From contig CP036201.1 of the NCBI GenBank assembly GCA_004299845.1, positions 3,224,001 through 3,288,000 on the forward strand: a stretch of 64,000 nt of DNA, in the 5' to 3' direction. The notes under the pieces are model-generated. The model was given only the letters and a program-made list of their open reading frames with translations. It was not told the origin of the DNA and ran no database searches. Source of the stretch: Verrucomicrobia bacterium S94. Its GTDB lineage: Bacteria; Verrucomicrobiota; Kiritimatiellia; Kiritimatiellales; Pontiellaceae. This document shows, piece by piece, positions 61,087-64,000 of the stretch; positions within the stretch are counted from its first letter, which is position 1, and every line of letters starts with the position of its first letter. The position numbers and the translations under genes are program-made.

Positions 61087-61800
61087 TTATGCTCCTTTAT
61101 GAATTTCTGCATCAACTGCATCAATGACACATTCAATGGTCGATAAATAGGTGCTGAACAGTTTTTCAACATCGACCGATTTTGTTTTTTTTGTTCCGTC
61201 CTTCAAGTGCTGAACCGTCAGAAAGACCGACGGATCGAACGATAGATGCTCCCCCAGTTTTTCCAGGGCCTCGAATTTTTTCTGCGGAATTTCATCTTCG
61301 AACAGGCGAAGCGCCGCACGGAACAGCACCAGAAACGTGGAAAGCGACTCCACCATCAGATCCGCCACGGCTTTCGCTTTCCCCCCGGTCAGCAGATAAG
61401 CCTGCCGCAGCCGGATCAGCTTACCGCGCAGCTCGTGCTCAATCTGCAGTCGCAGATTTTCCGTATTGATGTCGAGTGCTGACACCGGATCTTCACCATA
61501 CAGTATTTTATGGCATTCCCGGATATCAAGCAGTTCGATCGGAAACACATCCGTGGCCTGCTTAAGGCGCTCCGTGGTAAACAGCAGCGGTGCGGGATTC
61601 CCGGCTTTCGACCACGCGGCCGCCGCTTTTGAAAACGCATTCAGTGTTTCAACGCCCAGCTCTTCCGCAATGACCAGCACATTATAATCAGAACGTCTGC
61701 CGGCATGGTCGCCCGCCGCCGCCGAACCGTAAAGGACAACCGACTTGAGGTTTTGCGGACAGGCCTGTTTTAGTTCATCAACCAGTTTTTCAGGTGTCAT
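61087..61800 (-). CDS. Pol-beta-superfamily nucleotidyltransferase-like protein
   Basis: The 237-residue protein has an N-terminal nucleotidyltransferase fold: 'SVVLYGSAAAGDHAGRRSDYNVLVI' holds the GS motif, but the expected D-x-D reads D-Y-N, so activity may be lost or altered. The C-terminal half is a helical bundle ('LRLQIEHELRGKLIRLRQAYLLTGGKAKAVADLMV'), like the HEPN/KNTase C-terminal type. It lies between TPM and LemA genes, 18 and 3 bases apart, in an operon. Role unknown. Confidence 0.75.
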   Translation of the reverse strand: MTPEKLVDELKQACPQNLKSVVLYGSAAAGDHAGRRSDYNVLVIAEELGVETLNAFSKAAAAWSKAGNPAPLLFTTERLKQATDVFPIELLDIRECHKILYGEDPVSALDINTENLRLQIEHELRGKLIRLRQAYLLTGGKAKAVADLMVESLSTFLVLFRAALRLFEDEIPQKKFEALEKLGEHLSFDPSVFLTVQHLKDGTKKTKSVDVEKLFSTYLSTIECVIDAVDAEIHKGA

Positions 61801-61818
61801 TCTTCTCTCCTTGAAATA

Positions 61819-62592
61819 CTACCATCCGCCGCTGGATCCTCCACCGCCCGACATACCGCCGCCGAACCCGCCGCCGGAAAAACCGCCGCCGCCGAATCCG
61901 CCGCCCCGGCCGCCTCGGCCGCCGCTGCTCATTAGAAGAAACAGGGCCAGATGCGGATGGCGAATGGCAAAAATGACAAAAGCTATACCGAAAATGAGTG
62001 GGAAAATCGGATTCTGCTTCCGGGTTTCACTGCGATGGCGTGATGCAGCATAACGCGCAGGCTGAACCGCTCCGCTGAGCTCCACGCCATATTCCTCCGC
62101 AATTTCGAGCGCCAGTGCCGCTACACCGGCTTCAATGCCGGTCCCCGGATGACCGGCTTTAAAATAAGGGGTAATAATATTCCGCCGGATGCGTCCGGCC
62201 GTAGCATCGGGAATCGCGCCCTCCAGACCGTACCCGACTTCGATCCGCATCTTACGATCACGCATCGCCGCCAGAAACATCACCCCGTTGTCTTTCCCCT
62301 TTTGTCCGACGCCCCATTTTTCAAACAGACGGTTGGTGAAGTCATCGATTTCGCCGCCTTCCAGGGACTGAAGCGTAACCACCGCGATTTCGGCGGAGGT
62401 TTTCTGCTCCAGCTCATCGATCATCGATTCAATTTTTGCCTCCTGCGCGGCAGGAATAATATTGGCATAGTCGTTAACCGCATGCCCGCGTTTCGGCTGC
62501 AGTTTCTGCAGCAGGGCATCCGAGGCATACACAGGAAATACCGCTGCAAAAAGAGCCCCGACCAGAACTAGAATTCGTATTGCTTTCTGCAT
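61819..62592 (-). CDS. TPM domain (YgcG-type) protein with Gly-rich tail
   Basis: The 257-residue protein has a signal peptide (about 1-24), a TPM domain (about 38-165) starting 'VNDYANIIPAAQEAKIESMIDELEQKTSAEIAVVTL', a membrane helix near 195-220 and a tail of Gly-Gly-Phe repeats ending GGSSGGW. TPM domains occur in envelope proteins, including photosystem assembly factors and phosphatases. It is the first gene of the operon with NTase and LemA, a pairing I recall as common for TPM and LemA. Confidence 0.88.
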   Translation of the reverse strand: MQKAIRILVLVGALFAAVFPVYASDALLQKLQPKRGHAVNDYANIIPAAQEAKIESMIDELEQKTSAEIAVVTLQSLEGGEIDDFTNRLFEKWGVGQKGKDNGVMFLAAMRDRKMRIEVGYGLEGAIPDATAGRIRRNIITPYFKAGHPGTGIEAGVAALALEIAEEYGVELSGAVQPARYAASRHRSETRKQNPIFPLIFGIAFVIFAIRHPHLALFLLMSSGGRGGRGGGFGGGGFSGGGFGGGMSGGGGSSGGW

Positions 62593-62659
62593 GGTGCCTA
62601 TCCTACTGCATGCCCTTCCGGATGCGATTACAAACCTTCCGCTTTTTTACACCGCGGAT

Positions 62660-63874
62660 TCATTCCACGGCATTTTTGCGATAATGATCCGCAAAGTCAT
62701 CCAGTGATGCCCGAACAACACGTGTATTCAGTGCTTCAAGGTCGACTGCGGAAAGATCAACGTCCCGACCCGATCCATCAATGACCGCAAGCCGGCTGAT
62801 CCCGTCGCATTCGAATTCTTTGTAGTAGGATTTAAGCCGTTTTTCGTCCACCGGCTGATCGAAGCAGAAAAAAAGCCATTCCGGGCCGTTCCGGCGGCGG
62901 GCCAGCATCGGGAATTCCTGGCAGAAACGGGCGGCGGTTTCGTTACCTCGCTGCGGCTTAAACAGGATGGAATTCGGGCTGAATGTATCGGAAACACCGG
63001 CTCCCCATTTGCGTTTGAAACGAAAGGCACCGTCGCCCATGAACGCACGTGTTCCGGTAAAATCAACCACCTCGCAGCCCTGTTCCTGCGCATACTGGAT
63101 GCCGAAATAATACACCGCACTGATCACCGCTTTCGGCGGCTTTTCAAAACATTCCGGCGCCAGACCGATCCAGAGAAAAAAGAGCGCATCATCCTCTTCA
63201 AACACAATCCCGCCGGCCAGCATGACATCATCCTTCAGTATTTTCAGCAGTGCACCTTTGCGGCCTCGGCGGATAAAATGACCTTTGCGGGCTTTGACCA
63301 TTGAACCGCCGTGTTTACTGCGCATAAACGGCAGATACATCCGGTCATAAAAATCAGCGATTTCTCCCGGATCGGAAGTCGTTTCGGCGCGATAACCCTC
63401 CAGACGGATATACCGCAGATCCTGCCGCCGGATGGTTTTATGAAAAAGCCGCCGGGTTTCATCCCAGCTTTCCTCCAGAAAAAGCGCCATATTTACCCAG
63501 TCAGGCAGCTCCAGAAAACCGCCGTGCCGGTTGACCAGACCATGATAGGGCCAGCCGATATCGCAGAACACCAGATCAGCCTCCGATTCCAGCTTTTCAG
63601 CATGACGGCGAAATCCAAACAGCGTCGTCCGCTTTTCAATTACGGCTTCGAAGCGGTCAAAAATGGCCTTTTCGATGTATTCGCCGTTGTAGCGCCGCCC
63701 GATATAGAGCACCCGCACCGGAATCTTTTCACGGCGGGTGGTACCTTGAATAAGCATGACCCGGCAGCGCGGATCAAAAATCATTTTCATGGCCACGGGA
63801 AAATGCTCCCCGTATAACCGGATAAAGCTGACTGTGCGGCCTACAGCATTCCTGATTTTCACAAGGATTCTCAT
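62660..63874 (-). CDS. GNAT-fold N-acyltransferase (FemAB/CelD-like)
   Basis: The 404-residue cytoplasmic protein has two GNAT-like lobes. 'WDETRRLFHKTIRRQDLRYIRL' and 'DPGEIADFYDRMYLPFMRSKHGG' with 'AGGIVFEEDDALFFLWIGLAPE' fit the FemAB/CelD-type acyl- or aminoacyl-transferases that act on cell-wall or polysaccharide precursors. Substrate unknown. The gene stands alone with no partner on the minus strand; the last 126 bases of the window (63875-64000) show nothing recognisable. Confidence 0.7.
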   Translation of the reverse strand: MRILVKIRNAVGRTVSFIRLYGEHFPVAMKMIFDPRCRVMLIQGTTRREKIPVRVLYIGRRYNGEYIEKAIFDRFEAVIEKRTTLFGFRRHAEKLESEADLVFCDIGWPYHGLVNRHGGFLELPDWVNMALFLEESWDETRRLFHKTIRRQDLRYIRLEGYRAETTSDPGEIADFYDRMYLPFMRSKHGGSMVKARKGHFIRRGRKGALLKILKDDVMLAGGIVFEEDDALFFLWIGLAPECFEKPPKAVISAVYYFGIQYAQEQGCEVVDFTGTRAFMGDGAFRFKRKWGAGVSDTFSPNSILFKPQRGNETAARFCQEFPMLARRRNGPEWLFFCFDQPVDEKRLKSYYKEFECDGISRLAVIDGSGRDVDLSAVDLEALNTRVVRASLDDFADHYRKNAVE

Positions 63875-64000
63875 ACGCCCGTTCCGGAATCAGCAATCCT
63901 GAAAAATGCCTGTAAAGAAATCATCGTGCATAAAGTAGATTTGCCTCTTTAACGTGTCAAGAACACCTGCTTCCGCTTCGTTCCCGGGTATGCGTTTTTC

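Overview
The window reads as chromosome of a Gram-negative, probably anaerobic, polysaccharide-degrading bacterium. Evidence for a diderm envelope: a LamB-like porin, lipoproteins and many signal peptides. Evidence for anaerobic or microaerobic life: a flavodiiron protein with rubredoxins under an Rrf2 regulator, and a stand-alone siroheme reductase. Evidence for glycan use: GH1, GH2 and GH97 enzymes, a LacI regulator and a sodium-solute symporter. Two leftover C-terminal tails of the calcium-binding-repeat type, the large DUF2339 membrane protein and the overall gene mix suggest the Planctomycetota-Verrucomicrobiota group, perhaps Kiritimatiellota. That placement is inference; no rRNA gene is present. 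I saw no tRNA, CRISPR array or intact mobile element.

Layout. 1-5 kb: 3' end of dnaE, a DUF1189 membrane protein, serS, a TM2 protein and a coupled thyA-folA pair. 5-11 kb: a HupE/PPIase-like pair, then a lipid-flavoured run (MGDG-synthase-type glycosyltransferase, GH1 enzyme, cardiolipin synthase). 11-20 kb: nitroreductase, a mutL with a degenerate endonuclease site and a scrambled linker, a hybrid histidine kinase, small genes, a broken secreted protein and an AAA ATPase. 20-24 kb: siroheme reductase, then a MarR-controlled block (marR, NmrA-type reductase, alkylsulfatase) with the same operator in front of two genes. 24-31 kb: membrane and small proteins, then rrf2-flavodiiron-rubredoxin with a palindromic operator. 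31-37 kb: housekeeping (ABC exporter, aminotransferase, tandem-domain NDK, RNA methyltransferase). 37-39 kb: repeat copy, candidate sRNA and a decayed ISL3 transposase. 39-47 kb: DUF2339 protein, FeoC-like protein, nucleoside-hydrolase-like protein, mdh, AspT-type transporter, PrsW-type protease. 47-54 kb: a LacI-controlled glycan operon (porin, GH97, SSS symporter, lacI) with four matching operators. 54-64 kb: ATL protein, TRIC channel, EamA transporter, large GH2 enzyme, guaC, a TPM-NTase-LemA operon and an N-acyltransferase.

The best candidate for something undescribed is a structured RNA present twice (about 54722-54830 and 59229-59341, minus strand). The copies share a 5' arm, a single-stranded linker, a small hairpin and a 12-bp terminator stem with an invariant UCCCCCUU loop. 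Substitutions between copies keep pairing, and several pairs are G-U only if the RNA is made from the minus strand. A second repeat class is a roughly 156-bp foldback element at 28646 and 37458. Coding oddities worth checking are the MutL, the GH2 enzyme without the usual acid/base Glu, the tandem NDK and the DUF2062-AsmA-like fusion.
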